Origin: Chara braunii
Lineage: Eukaryota; Streptophyta; Charophyceae; Charales; Characeae
NCBI GenBank assembly: GCA_003427395.1
Contig: BFEA01000119.1
Span: 2,367,432 to 2,407,064 of the forward strand
DNA length: 39,633 bases
Reading direction: 5' to 3'
The notes beneath the pieces were generated by a model. The model made no database searches, was not told the origin of the DNA, and saw only the letters and a program-made list of their open reading frames with translations. This document shows, piece after piece, positions 10,298 to 20,699 of the stretch. Both the position numbers and the translations under genes were made by a program. Each line of letters starts with the position of its first letter. Positions within the stretch are counted from its first letter, which is position 1.

Positions 10298-11507
10298 GTA
10301 AGTTGTTACCCACCACCTAGCGGAGTTTGGCGTTTCTGACCGTCATTCCACTGTATCGGTCGGTTCCTTCGTCGCGGTGTTCGGGGTAGTTTGCAGTTCG
10401 GGACGGGGAAGGAATCTAGGCAGCGAAGAGGGAAACGGACCTAGACAAAGGGGGGGGGAGAGACAAATGGCACATCTCTAGGTAACGGGTGATCGATCAG
10501 ACTGGGCAGCGCTAAGCAGTCTGCGGGGGGAGCAATGGTGCAAGCGGGCATTGGGCGATGAGCCCGTGAAGCGGGGAGGTAAACAGCGGAGCCCTGCGGG
10601 TGAAGGCGGAGCGACGAGCAGTAGGCAAGAGGAGTGAGGACGAATCCGGGCGCGAAAGTGCACCGAATGCATGCGCAAGAAAGAAGGGCGCAGTGGCGGG
10701 CGGAGCAGCTATGGCGGAAAGGGGGAGAGGATGGCTACCGTGATCGTTCCTTAGCGGTTTTGGGCGGGCGACGGTGCTAGACTAAGGTTTTGAGGGTAGG
10801 CGAGTTAGATGGTAAGGTTAGTTTTGAGGAAGGGATGATATAATAGGCGCTAATAGAAGAAAGCTATGCGCGGAGGTTGTCGAAGGTAGTTATGGAAGGG
10901 GGCAAGATGAAGACGAAAGTCAGTCGATTCTCCATGAAAACGGGCGAGATAGGATTTGAATCGGGGGTGTTCGGGCCTGGCGACCCCGATTCCGAAGTTA
11001 GAATCAATAAAAAGTTAGTAGAAATTAAGGTAAGAGAGAAAAACGGTGCGCGGAGGTGCGGGAAAGCAGGTATGGTGAAAGAAGGAAAACCCGATATCTC
11101 CCCTGATTCCCAACAGAATCGAGCGAAGTAAGATCCTACTCGGGGTTTTTAGAAAGTTGCGAGTTAGTTGGAGTTGTTATATCGAGGAGTAAGAGGTTAG
11201 TTCTTTTGTCTGTTGATTATATGTACTGCGCTAGTTTGAGAGGTTTGAGTTGAGGAATGCATCTTTCCGCGTTATAGCGGAAGATTCCTCCCCATTTAAA
11301 TACGTTTACTGAGCAGGGGATGTGCTATGTACAGGCGAAAGAACGATGCAAGACAGAGTATAGGGGCAATGGATTAGGAGTTGGAAAACAGCGGAGAACA
11401 CCTACCAGGCGTCAGACTTGAATGAACCAACCCGCAGTGTAGCGGAAGGTTCATTCCTGTGTTGTGCAGAGGGAATCATGCGACTGCATGAAGTACTTAC
11501 CTGTAAA

Positions 11508-12482
11508 NNNNNNNNNNNNNNNNNNNNNNNNNNNNNNNNNNNNNNNNNNNNNNNNNNNNNNNNNNNNNNNNNNNNNNNNNNNNNNNNNNNNNNNNNNNNN
11601 NNNNNNNNNNNNNNNNNNNNNNNNNNNNNNNNNNNNNNNNNNNNNNNNNNNNNNNNNNNNNNNNNNNNNNNNNNNNNNNNNNNNNNNNNNNNNNNNNNNN
11701 NNNNNNNNNNNNNNNNNNNNNNNNNNNNNNNNNNNNNNNNNNNNNNNNNNNNNNNNNNNNNNNNNNNNNNNNNNNNNNNNNNNNNNNNNNNNNNNNNNNN
11801 NNNNNNNNNNNNNNNNNNNNNNNNNNNNNNNNNNNNNNNNNNNNNNNNNNNNNNNNNNNNNNNNNNNNNNNNNNNNNNNNNNNNNNNNNNNNNNNNNNNN
11901 NNNNNNNNNNNNNNNNNNNNNNNNNNNNNNNNNNNNNNNNNNNNNNNNNNNNNNNNNNNNNNNNNNNNNNNNNNNNNNNNNNNNNNNNNNNNNNNNNNNN
12001 NNNNNNNNNNNNNNNNNNNNNNNNNNNNNNNNNNNNNNNNNNNNNNNNNNNNNNNNNNNNNNNNNNNNNNNNNNNNNNNNNNNNNNNNNNNNNNNNNNNN
12101 NNNNNNNNNNNNNNNNNNNNNNNNNNNNNNNNNNNNNNNNNNNNNNNNNNNNNNNNNNNNNNNNNNNNNNNNNNNNNNNNNNNNNNNNNNNNNNNNNNNN
12201 NNNNNNNNNNNNNNNNNNNNNNNNNNNNNNNNNNNNNNNNNNNNNNNNNNNNNNNNNNNNNNNNNNNNNNNNNNNNNNNNNNNNNNNNNNNNNNNNNNNN
12301 NNNNNNNNNNNNNNNNNNNNNNNNNNNNNNNNNNNNNNNNNNNNNNNNNNNNNNNNNNNNNNNNNNNNNNNNNNNNNNNNNNNNNNNNNNNNNNNNNNNN
12401 NNNNNNNNNNNNNNNNNNNNNNNNNNNNNNNNNNNNNNNNNNNNNNNNNNNNNNNNNNNNNNNNNNNNNNNNNNNNNNNNNN
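11508..12482. other. Assembly gap (975 N)
   Basis: Unknown bases. The gap hides the polypurine tract and the start of the 3' LTR. Confidence 1.
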
Positions 12483-12583
12483 CCTTCTCACTCTAAGTCT
12501 AGTCCCACTCTGAGAGGAAGGCGGCAAAAGAGATTGAAAAATTCTTTTTCTGCCCTTCTCACTCTAAGTCTAGTCCCGTTCTG
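12483..12583 (+). repeat. 72-bp direct duplication at the gap edge of the 3' LTR
   Basis: CCTTCTCACTCTAAGTCTAG at 12483 recurs at 12555. Between the copies lies the stretch TCTGAGAGGAAGGCGGC that also begins this window (position 1). After the second copy the sequence jumps to the equivalent of position 722 in the 5' LTR, skipping about 690 bp that include hairpins 1-5. This may be a true deletion with duplication or an assembly artefact beside the gap. Confidence 0.7.
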
Positions 12584-15500
12584 AAATGAACTAGGATGAG
12601 GACCAAGACATGTTCCATAAGTTTGGGTGGTCTTGGTCCAACGCCACTCACATGCTGGAACCAGAAGGTTATAACTTGACTATACTTTATTACTATCTTA
12701 CTATGAACAAGCTAGTCAGGCAGGGTCCCATAAGTTTGGTGGTCTGACTGTAGCTTATCTCCAACTGAAGAGAGTACTAATTAAGAATAAACCTGTGGTA
12801 TGAAGGGGCAAACTGAATCTTGAGCTGAAGATGATCGATTCAGTTATATGCTACCTCAAAAGACTAAGTGCAAATAATTATATAAAGTTGGGATACTTCA
12901 ACAGCTCAGGGCGACTAGGGTGGTCAAGTCATAGGTCCAAAGAAGAGAAAAGTTGTTGTGCCCTGTGTTTGTGTATACTCCATGGCTGAGTTAGACATGT
13001 TCCAGATGTTTGGGTGATCTAGTTTGATGCTTTATGTAAGCTAGGTATAAAGGGATAAATCATTGAAAGATCATGAACTATTGTTTGATAAGGTTGACTT
13101 TGGGCTGGTGAGAGTACTTATCTTTGTGGTTTGGCCTGCATGTGGCTGAGTGAGATCAGTACTTAGTTTGAGTTTCAGTTGATAGGTAGTTGCTTTAGTT
13201 GTTCGTCACGTGCTAGAGTCATTGTAATTAGTTTCAATTCCTGCATTTTATGAGCAAAGTTTATTTTTACTTAGGTTGATTTCTGCATTTTCTAGGATCT
13301 TTTATTATACTTGGTCTTGTATAAATCTTGATAAGCCACTTTCTTTACGGGAAGCGCTGCCGAAATTTCTACAAAACCAAGGAGTTAGTCAAGATTTTAT
13401 TTTTTCAAAGTTCAGTTTGTCTGACTTTTTGACTTAGTAAAAATCTAGAGAGTCTCATTTTTTAAAAGGAGTGTTGCTAAAAGTTTTGCTAATTTAGGGA
13501 GTTAGATGAAATTGGACCTTGAAAAATCAAAACCATTTTAGATTCTGGACTTGGCTTTGTATAAATCTTGGTAAGCCACTTTCTCTACGGGAAACGCTGC
13601 CGAAATTTCTGCAAATTCAATTAGTTAGTCAAGCTTTAACTTTTCAAAATTCAACTTGTCTGATTTTATATACATGGCTTAATAGAAATCTTAGAAGTCT
13701 CATTTTCTAAAGGGAGTGCTGCCCATATTTTTACTAATTCAAGGAGTTAGACAAAATTTGACTTTGGAAGGTTAGAGATTATTTCTGTTTTCATATTTAG
13801 GTTGATATAAATTATGGAAAGACACTTTTCCTACGGGAAGTGCTGCCGAAAACTTCTTAGTATAGAGGAGATAGATTATATTTTGACAGGTGACGACTCC
13901 TGCGATCCACTCTGTATGGGAAGATTCTGCCATTGGTCGACCTTTTTTTGGGCACTGACTTAGAGATAGACCTAGGCTTGGTTATCAAGAGAGTCTTGAG
14001 TAAGAACGTGTTATGGAGATTTGATCTCCATACATTGACGATTTAACTTGGACATTGACCTGTCGTATGATACAGGTCTTCTTTGGACATTCAATCCAGG
14101 ATTTGGACTAGTTTCAGCTTGATCTTGCAAGGATCATCTTCTGTTATTACTGATAACAGGTCGGTTGGTTGATCGCCGACTCGTCGGCTCATGACACAAT
14201 TTTGCTTACACCTGTACCTCAACTTGATTGCCTTAGCCCTTAGATTTGAGATGTTTCTTTGAAGGTTTTAACCAGACTTTTTTTAAATGACCATTATAAA
14301 AAATCTATGAGATTTATGGAAAGTTGGACTGTGACTGGGGCTTGATTGTGTGAGGCGTGGAGTGAGTTACAGGGAACAGTAAAGTTGACCACATTGGTGT
14401 ACGGCAATGTGGCTATTATGTGTGCCTGTGTTTTATGCAGGTTAGTATTTTGGAGCTTGGTATATGGGTCATACCTTGGAGACAGTGAGAATGACAACCA
14501 TGTGACACACGATCTGCATACCTGATGGGTTTATGTTTCCCCCTTCTTTTATTTTATCTTGAGTTCTTATTTGATATAAGAGTGTTGGTTGCTTATTTAT
14601 CTACTGATTGATTTTTGCTTATTGATTCTTATAGTTGGACGTTGTAGTCCGTGGTAACCGTTAAAGTCAAATCCCTTGACTTCTTTCCAGACCCTAGATG
14701 ATGGAGCTGGTCTCCAGGGCGATAAGAGGAGGTTGTCAACACATGTATGAACCTGTGTACCACCCACTCTTCGCAGGGTGCAGAAGAGGGTGTGGTTTTC
14801 AACCGCACTTGGCGGTTGTCCAACGTAGAGAGATCAATCCCTCAAGGCGCGTGTCAGCCGATACTTGAGTGTCGAATGCGACCCTCGAGATTAACGAGGA
14901 CCGCATGACGCATGAGTATGGGTGCTACATAGTACGCCATCATTGCGAATGCTTGCGTATGCTTGCATTGTGAGTCGATATGAGTTAGCCTTGCGACTGC
15001 GCGATTTTATACTAAACCTCGCGCATGACGTCTATTTGATTTCCGCATCGGAAAGTTGTGGGACGACTACTGAAGGACTAGGAGTCGTGTCACGTTGTTT
15101 GTTCTCTGTCATTTTGTATATGTATGTGTATGTGTGGGTGTGTTTTATTTTTTATGTTCTTTATGATGGTGTGCGTGTGGCGTGTGGGATGCGTCCTAGT
15201 CGACCGACGACGAGTCGCGCTTGGGACCTCAACTCCCCAAGATGTCGGTTCGCGAGCGGGTTTAATAGAGGCGTAATACCGCACGTACCCCCTATGCTAC
15301 AGTGAACGAGAAACGCCCTCGGCTGATCCACCTCTGCGATTGCAATTGATGAACTTCCTTACTGTGGACTGGTAGCTCGGCGGGGATACACCCACCGAAG
15401 GGAGGTGATAGCTCCCGTAAGGTGGAGGTAAGTCGTACCTCGCGTAGGCCCTATCCTGTCGTAGGGGCTCGCGAGAGGTATGGCTGGCGCACTCGGCCGG

Positions 15501-15616
15501 AGCGATTTGCGGAAGCTCCATGTATATTCGCAATGAAGGAATAGACCAACTCCTGCGTGACGCGGCCGGGAGGGTCCCGGACTCCCCTGTACGGTGACGG
15601 ACCGATGCGCTCGACA
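12584..15616 (+). mobile_element. 3' LTR of the giant-LTR retrotransposon (left part lost in gap)
   Basis: It is collinear with 722-3775. It keeps the hairpin at 12600-12639 (here with a perfect 10-bp outer stem), the TATA-like box near 13046, the tandem A/B modules (about 13320-13900) and the terminal GCTCGACA. Similarity to the 5' LTR stops exactly at 15616, where ordinary flanking sequence begins instead of the primer site. The visible divergence between the two LTRs suggests an insertion that is not recent. Target-site duplication cannot be tested because the 5' flank lies outside the window. Confidence 0.9.
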
Positions 15617-15805
15617 ACGTGCAGGGGAGAACTGACATATGGCGAGAAAAGAGACAGTGATGGTGATGATTACACGTGCGTGCAAGCGCCAAGGCCAAGG
15701 TCGCCGCACACACGTACGCATGCGGCGCGTGCTCACGCTGCCCTGCTGCCCCGCCCCGCCCCGCTCCCGGATTAGTTATATGAAGATCCGGGATGCATGC
15801 TGCTG

Positions 15806-15905
15806 CCAAGGTTTGAACCTGGGCACTTGATGGCCATGCGCGTGCGTAGCTGCTCCGATAACACACTGGCCACAGTGTGTGTATGATCCTGTACTGCGGC
15901 ACGTT
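15806..15905 (-). mobile_element. Possible tRNA-derived SINE head
   Basis: On the minus strand TGGCCAGTGTG (15862-15872) resembles a Pol III A box, and GGTTCAAACC (15810-15819) a B box. They are about 53 bp apart, slightly longer than in a typical tRNA. The sequence between has the anticodon-to-T-arm feel of a decayed tRNA. The 3' extent and any target duplication are unclear. It lies about 190 bp outside the 3' LTR. Confidence 0.35.
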
Positions 15906-16082
15906 CGTGTTGAAGAATTGTTGTGCTAACTATTTCCTCCCCCCCCACCCCCACCCACCCCCTGGCGGCAAGCGGTGAGTAGCGGCCAGCAGGACAGCAA
16001 CGGCCTGGCTGCTATTTGCCCCCCCCTCTCTCCCCCTGTGCCTGCTGCTGCTTGCGCCCGTGGCCATCCGCAGTGCCAAGCT

Positions 16083-16277
16083 CCCAGGTGAAGACCCCTG
16101 CAGTACAGGTCAATCTGGGTGGCTGATCGAGATCTCAGCACACCCAGCTGCTGATGATGATGCTCGCCATTAATTTTTGCACTGCCGCACCAGCATGTTG
16201 CCAGCAGTGAAGACCCCCCTAGCTAGGGGGCTGCGCATCAGGCAACCAGGGTGGTTGATCAAGATCTCAGTCAACCC
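16083..16277 (+). repeat. Diverged tandem duplication of about 118 bp
   Basis: The order GTGAAGACCCC, then GGGTGGCTGATCGAGATCTCAG, occurs near 16090-16137. It recurs as GTGAAGACCCCC, then GGGTGGTTGATCAAGATCTCAG, near 16207-16270. The second copy carries an extra CCCCTAGCTAGGGG palindrome. No gene is apparent between 15617 and 16380 apart from the SINE-like piece. Confidence 0.65.
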
Positions 16278-16379
16278 TTGATTACTCCAACATCATTTTT
16301 GTTGCAGCAGCAGGCTGCCAGCATCTTGAAGGCCAAGATCCAGTGGATCTTGGTGATCTTGTTGCTCTTGGCAAACCAA

Positions 16380-16726
16380 GAGCTCGGTATCACCACTCCC
16401 CACTAACCTACTCCCCCACCCCTCTCTTTCTCTCCTCCCCACTCCACCATCTAATCACTTTTTCTAACCCTACCACTCCTCTCTCCTCCTACCTCCCTCT
16501 TCACTCATCTTCCACCATCCTTTCTCTCCCCCCCTCCCCACTCACCCTCTTTTACTAATCTCTTATCCTCCTTTCCACCTTTCCCGTCCCTTTCTTTCTC
16601 ATTCTCTCACCCTCCTCTCCCCCAACCACAACCCCATCATCCCCCCACCTTTCATTTCTATCCTTTTCTCTTTCTCACCTATTTCTCTTTTGGTTCTTCA
16701 TTTTTTCATCCCCTTTCCCCCCCCAA

Positions 16727-16757
<31 letters not shown>

Positions 16758-16890
16758 CTTCAAAATTTGAATTCTTTTTTCTCTCTACTTCCTTTCTTAT
16801 TTTCAGATTTATTTTTTATTTTTTATTTTTTTTCTGAAATTCATTTTTTTCTGCATCTTCTCTAGACCTGGTAGGACTTAGTTACTTCCT
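16380..16890. repeat. Pyrimidine tract (C/T-rich on plus), with poly-T
   Basis: About 500 bp of almost uninterrupted C/T on the plus strand, with a poly-T run of about 27 near 16731-16757. Reading frames crossing it are low-complexity Pro/Ser/Leu and not genes. Confidence 0.9.
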
Positions 16891-17195
16891 CTCTCGGCGC
16901 ACATTTTGACCCCGTGGGGTTAACGAAGTGCAGCCAAATTTTTTTTTTTTCTCCCCATTCTCTACATCTTACTTAGTCATATCCTTGCTGGCACACTTCG
17001 ACCCCATGGCGGTAACGAAATGTTGCCGAAATTTTTGAAAAATTAAACACTTAGTCTCTCTTCACTCTCTACTTCCTCATTTATTTATTTACTTTTAATT
17101 TATGACATCTTGAACCTTTGTGTGCGTATCTTGGTCTCTCTTTCCTCTTGACACATTCTTGACCCCATGGTGTGTAAGGAAATGCTGCCGAAAAT
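16890..17195 (+). repeat. Three copies of a GACCCC...GCTGCCGAAATTT motif
   Basis: Units near 16897, 16990 and 17150 share CACAYTTYGACCCC, a short inner palindrome (CCATGG or similar), GGTAACGAAATG and TGCCGAAATTTT. The right half matches the tail of module A of the giant LTR (GCTGCCGAAATTT). They may be remnants of a related, plus-oriented element. Poly-T and ATTTATT spacers separate the copies. Confidence 0.6.
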
Positions 17196-17370
17196 TCTAA
17201 AAAAAATAATAATTTTTTCTCTCTTCACATTTTGTTTATTTATTTTTTTAATTATTTTGATTATTTATTCTTTTTTTTTTCTCTCAACATTTCATTGTTT
17301 ATTTATTTTTCTCTCCCCCTCCTCCTCCATGGTTGCTATTTTCTTTTCTTGATTAGGCCACCGATGCCCT

Positions 17371-17440
17371 ACCCTAACCACTCAAACTCCGGTTAGGGTT
17401 TTCTTAGGGTTTTTCTAGGGTTTAGGGTTTTCCTAACCCC
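17371..17440. repeat. Interstitial telomere-like repeats with an inverted pair
   Basis: ACCCTAACC (17371-17379) faces GGTTAGGGT (17391-17399), followed by TTAGGGTTTTT, CTAGGGTTTAGGGTTTT and CCTAACCCC. The words are plant-type TTTAGGG in both orientations. Short blocks like this occur as teloboxes in plant promoters or as healed breaks. Confidence 0.7.
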
Positions 17441-17690
17441 CATACTCTCCCATCACCCCTTCTCCCTACTTCCCCTTCCCATTAGGGCACCGTAGACCAG
17501 AACCACCCATCCCCCTTTGCCGACACCCGCGCTAGATTCACTAAAGACGCATGTCGCTTTCTAACACAATCCCCCCCCTACGCCCTCCGCTCACGCGACC
17601 CTCCTCTGGCCTCTTCCTGTCCGGCCCATCACCTCCCCATGGCCGGCGGCGTGTCATAAGCCGCCAATGTGGCGACGAGCTCGGCACCGG

Positions 17691-18110
17691 TGTCGCGCGC
17701 GGCGGTTCCACACCGAGACGTAAAGTAGTTTTTAGTGTTGAACCTCACGGTCGTATCACGCAGGAGTTTTACAAGAGTTTCAACGAAAAGACCAACTCCA
17801 ACCGTGCGCGCGGGCTATACCTCTCGCGGATCCCTACGACAGGTTAGAGATTATGCGAGGTACAACTCACCTCCACCTGCGGGAGCTGTCACCATCCCTT
17901 AGGTGGGCGTATCCCTGCTGAGCTACTGACTCACGTGCGAAGGCTTTTACTTGCAATCGCAGAGGTAAGCCAGCCGAGGGCGTTTGCTCGATCGTCGTAG
18001 CATAGGCATACGCGCGGTTAAACGCCTAAGACTGACCCGTATATTTGTCGGGCATCGGGGCGCTGATCTCCCGGACCGACTTACAAATCAGGTCGACTCG
18101 ACTGACGAAC
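17691..18110 (-). mobile_element. Diverged LTR end in inverted orientation
   Basis: Read on the minus strand, 18020-17850 follows the giant LTR's last 350 bp closely: CCTATGCTAC, GAGCAAACGCCCTCGGCTG, CTCTGCGATTGCAA, GCAGGGATACGCCCACC, AGGTGGAGGTGAGTTGTACC, CTGTCGTAGG, CGCGAGAGGTAT. Weaker similarity runs to a terminus GCGCGCGACA at 17691, matching the GCTCGACA end of the giant LTR. No tRNA-Asp site follows on the minus strand, so it could be a 3' or solo LTR. Its U3 side would lie towards higher coordinates, where the hairpin array at 19484-20688 sits. Confidence 0.7.
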
Positions 18111-18119
18111 GTTCGCGCA

Positions 18120-19480
18120 TACTATATTTTGAATATAAATAGTTTCTATAGGTATGACTCATAACTTATCCCATTTTTAAAGCAGGACCCCTCTCGATAC
18201 TTAAATTATCAAGGGTTGCGCATAAGACCCCTACCCATCCTACCTTGTGATCAGGTCCATTTGACATATCTCTCTTTGAAGACCTTCTTACAATAGCATA
18301 CATACGTGTGAAATGAGATAAGGATAAGCAATTAGGCAAGGACATGTCACATACACACAACACTTTCACATAAACATTCCGAATTCGTCAAGGAAAACAT
18401 AGGTCATTGACCTTTCAAACATGAACATATGAGATGATCAGCAAATGAATAAGACTCATAGCCTTAGCAATAACCCTAATCTTCCTAACATCAGAAAAAT
18501 GCATAAGGTTGGGTACTCAAACCAATCGCGCACTGACAAATGTCTGGATCAAGGTCCAGGATAGCATAAGTTTTTCAGTGTGTTGTCGTGAATAGCATGT
18601 GGCTGGTCGTATTACTGACCTGCAGACAGAGTCAGTCACATTACACAATCCTAGCAGAGTCAACCATTCATTCACTTTCACACAGATCACACTTACGCTT
18701 CCAAGCCTTTTAACCAGACATTCCCCTTTCGACTTAGTCATTCAAGGACCTCTTTTGACCAAACACATACTCTTTAGACAAATGACCCGAAACAGAAATG
18801 TCATTTAATGCAAAGGTTGATGCAAAGTGTGGGTGTAGAGAGTGAGTGAGGGTTGAGTCGGCGAACCAACCTATTACCATAAGGCAACAATATGTAGTCT
18901 TGTATAGACTCATAATGAGTCTTCTTCATCAGGGTGATCTGCAATCACATACAGACCAACACGGTCTCAACACCTTTCTGCCATCAATATGATCCATCTG
19001 AAGTTCAATATAGCGAACTTCATTCTAGTTGAGAATAATACTACATAGACATAACTCCCTCTAGGTAGTCTCTCTAACCTCTTATCAGATCGGATTCTAG
19101 GGATAGTCGTCTGAAGGAAGAGAAGTATAGAGCTAACGTCGCAAAAACTTCCCTCTTCAGACATACATAGACGAAATATTATCCATCTTATATGGAGTAG
19201 AATCATAAGATCGACATCAGTCAATAGGTTAAGGTAGCAGGACATGTCACTCGAGGTCATATTCCTTCTACCTCCACCTCAGCAAAATTGGAAAGTGGTC
19301 TTGTTAGTAATGGATCAATCTCTTTTCAGGGCTTTCACCGTTCTCTGTCTATCGAGAAGATTAATAATAGCATGGCAGACCATCCGGGATCTACTCATCT
19401 TCACTGACGTTTGTTTTGAGATAGGGCACGCCTCGAAGGCCTTGCTCCTCCTATCTACTGTCTTGCGTTAGATTAGGTCA
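18120..19480. other. No gene recognised; short inverted repeats
   Basis: AT-leaning DNA between the inverted LTR end and the hairpin array. Small inverted repeats occur, such as GACTC/GAGTC near 18910 and GAAGTTC/GAACTTC near 19002-19024. Minus-strand frames of 67-97 codons exist but show no domain. It may be the R/U5 part of the inverted LTR, which I infer from position only. Confidence 0.4.
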
Positions 19481-19483
19481 GAT

Positions 19484-20688
19484 GGTGATAACACAGGCTT
19501 CTCGGAGCCTCCCTCCTCTTCTCACCTATTATATTTTGTTATTATGGCGATAAGGCAGACTTCTTCGAGACTCGTTTCTCTTATCGCCTAGTATATAGTA
19601 TTACGGTGGTAAGGCAGGCTTCCCGGAGCCTCGCTCCTCTTACCACCTAGTATATAAGTTAATATGGCGATGATGTAGGCTTCTTAGAGCCTCGCTTCTC
19701 TCATCGCCTAGTATATAAGTTATTATGGCGATGAGGCAGGCTTCTTAGAGCCTCGCTTCTCTCATCGCCTAGGATATAAGTTAACATGGCGATGAGGCAA
19801 GCTTCTTAGAGCCTCGCTTCTCTCGTCGCCTAGTATGTAAGTTAATATGGCGATGAGGCAGGCTTCTTAGAGTCTCGCTTTTCTCGTCGCCTAGTATATA
19901 TAGTATTACGGTGGTAAGGCAAGCTTCCTGGAGCCTCGCTCCTCTTACTACCTAGTATATATGTTAATATGGCGATAAGGCAGACTTCTTAGAGCCTCGC
20001 TTCTCTTATCGCCTAGTATATAGTACTACGGTGGTAAGGCAGGCTTCCCGGAGCCTCGCTCCTCTTACCACCTATCATATATTATTATTATGGCAATAAG
20101 GCAAACTTCTTAGAGCCTCGCTCCTCTTATCGCGTAGTATATAGTATTACGGTGGTAAGGCAGGTTTCTCGGAACCTCGCTCCTCTTACCACCTAATTAT
20201 TATTATTATTATTATGGCGATAAGGCAGGCTTCTTAGAGCCTCGCTCCTCTTATCGCCTAGTATATAGTATTACGGTGGTAAGGCAGGCGTCTCGGAGCC
20301 TCGCTCCTCTTACCACCTAATTATTATTATTATTATTATGGCGATAAGGCAGGCTTCTTAGAGCCTCGCTCCTCTTATCGCCTAGTATATAGTATTACGG
20401 TGGTAAGGCAGGCGTCTCGGAGCCTCGCTCCTCTTACCACCTAGTTATTATTATTATTATTATGGCGATAAGGCAGACTTCTTTAGAGCCTCGCTTCTCT
20501 TATTGCCTAGTAAATAGTATTACGGAGGTAAGGCGGGCTTCCCGGAGCCTCGCTCCTCTTACCACCTAGTATATATTATTATTATGGCGATAAGGCAGAC
20601 GTCTTAGAGTCTCGCTCACTCTTATCGCCTAGTACATATATTACGGTGATAAGGCAGGCTTCTCGGAGCCTCGCTCACTCTTATCACC
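19484..20688. repeat. Tandem array of 20 hairpin units (about 60 bp) with compensatory arm changes
   Basis: Each unit is a 9-bp outer stem, GCA, an inner stem-loop, about 8 unpaired bases, then the stem's partner, separated by TA-rich linkers (TAGTATATAG, later ATTATTATT). Two main types alternate: GGCGATAAG with CTTATCGCC, and GGTGGTAAG with CTTACCACC, giving a 120-bp higher-order period in the second half. Other units have GGCGATGAG with CTCATCGCC, GGTGATAAG with CTTATCACC, and GGCGATGAG with CTCGTCGCC (a wobble). The inner stem is GGCTTC..GGAGCC, GGCT..AGCC, or GGTTTC..GGAACC (compensated, near 20164). The first unit at 19484 is degenerate. Few units break pairing (for example near 20094, 20513 and 20524). 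Read on the minus strand, units contain GGGAAGC-CTGCC. Confidence 0.9.
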
Positions 20689-20699
20689 TAGCTAGTTTA

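Larger units (their letters stand above)
6960..11507 (+). other. Element interior downstream of gag, no pol genes recognised
   Basis: I looked for protease (DSG/DTG), RT (YxDD), RNase H and integrase (HHCC, DDE) signatures in all frames of the translated reading frames and saw none. The sequence is AT-leaning to about 9400 and GC-richer after. It contains several small hairpins and the minor features listed separately. In a complete Ty3/Gypsy element this is where pol would lie, so pol is either missing or was replaced by unrelated DNA. Confidence 0.55.

Noticed and set aside
11418-12584. Long frames crossing the first gap
   Set aside because: They are open only because N bases hold no stops.
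15297-15902. 201-codon minus-strand frame over the 3' LTR end
   Set aside because: It spans the LTR boundary into unrelated flank and has no domain; high GC explains the length.
19484-20688. CRISPR array
   Set aside because: Repeats alternate without unique spacers and each unit is a full hairpin in a eukaryotic context.
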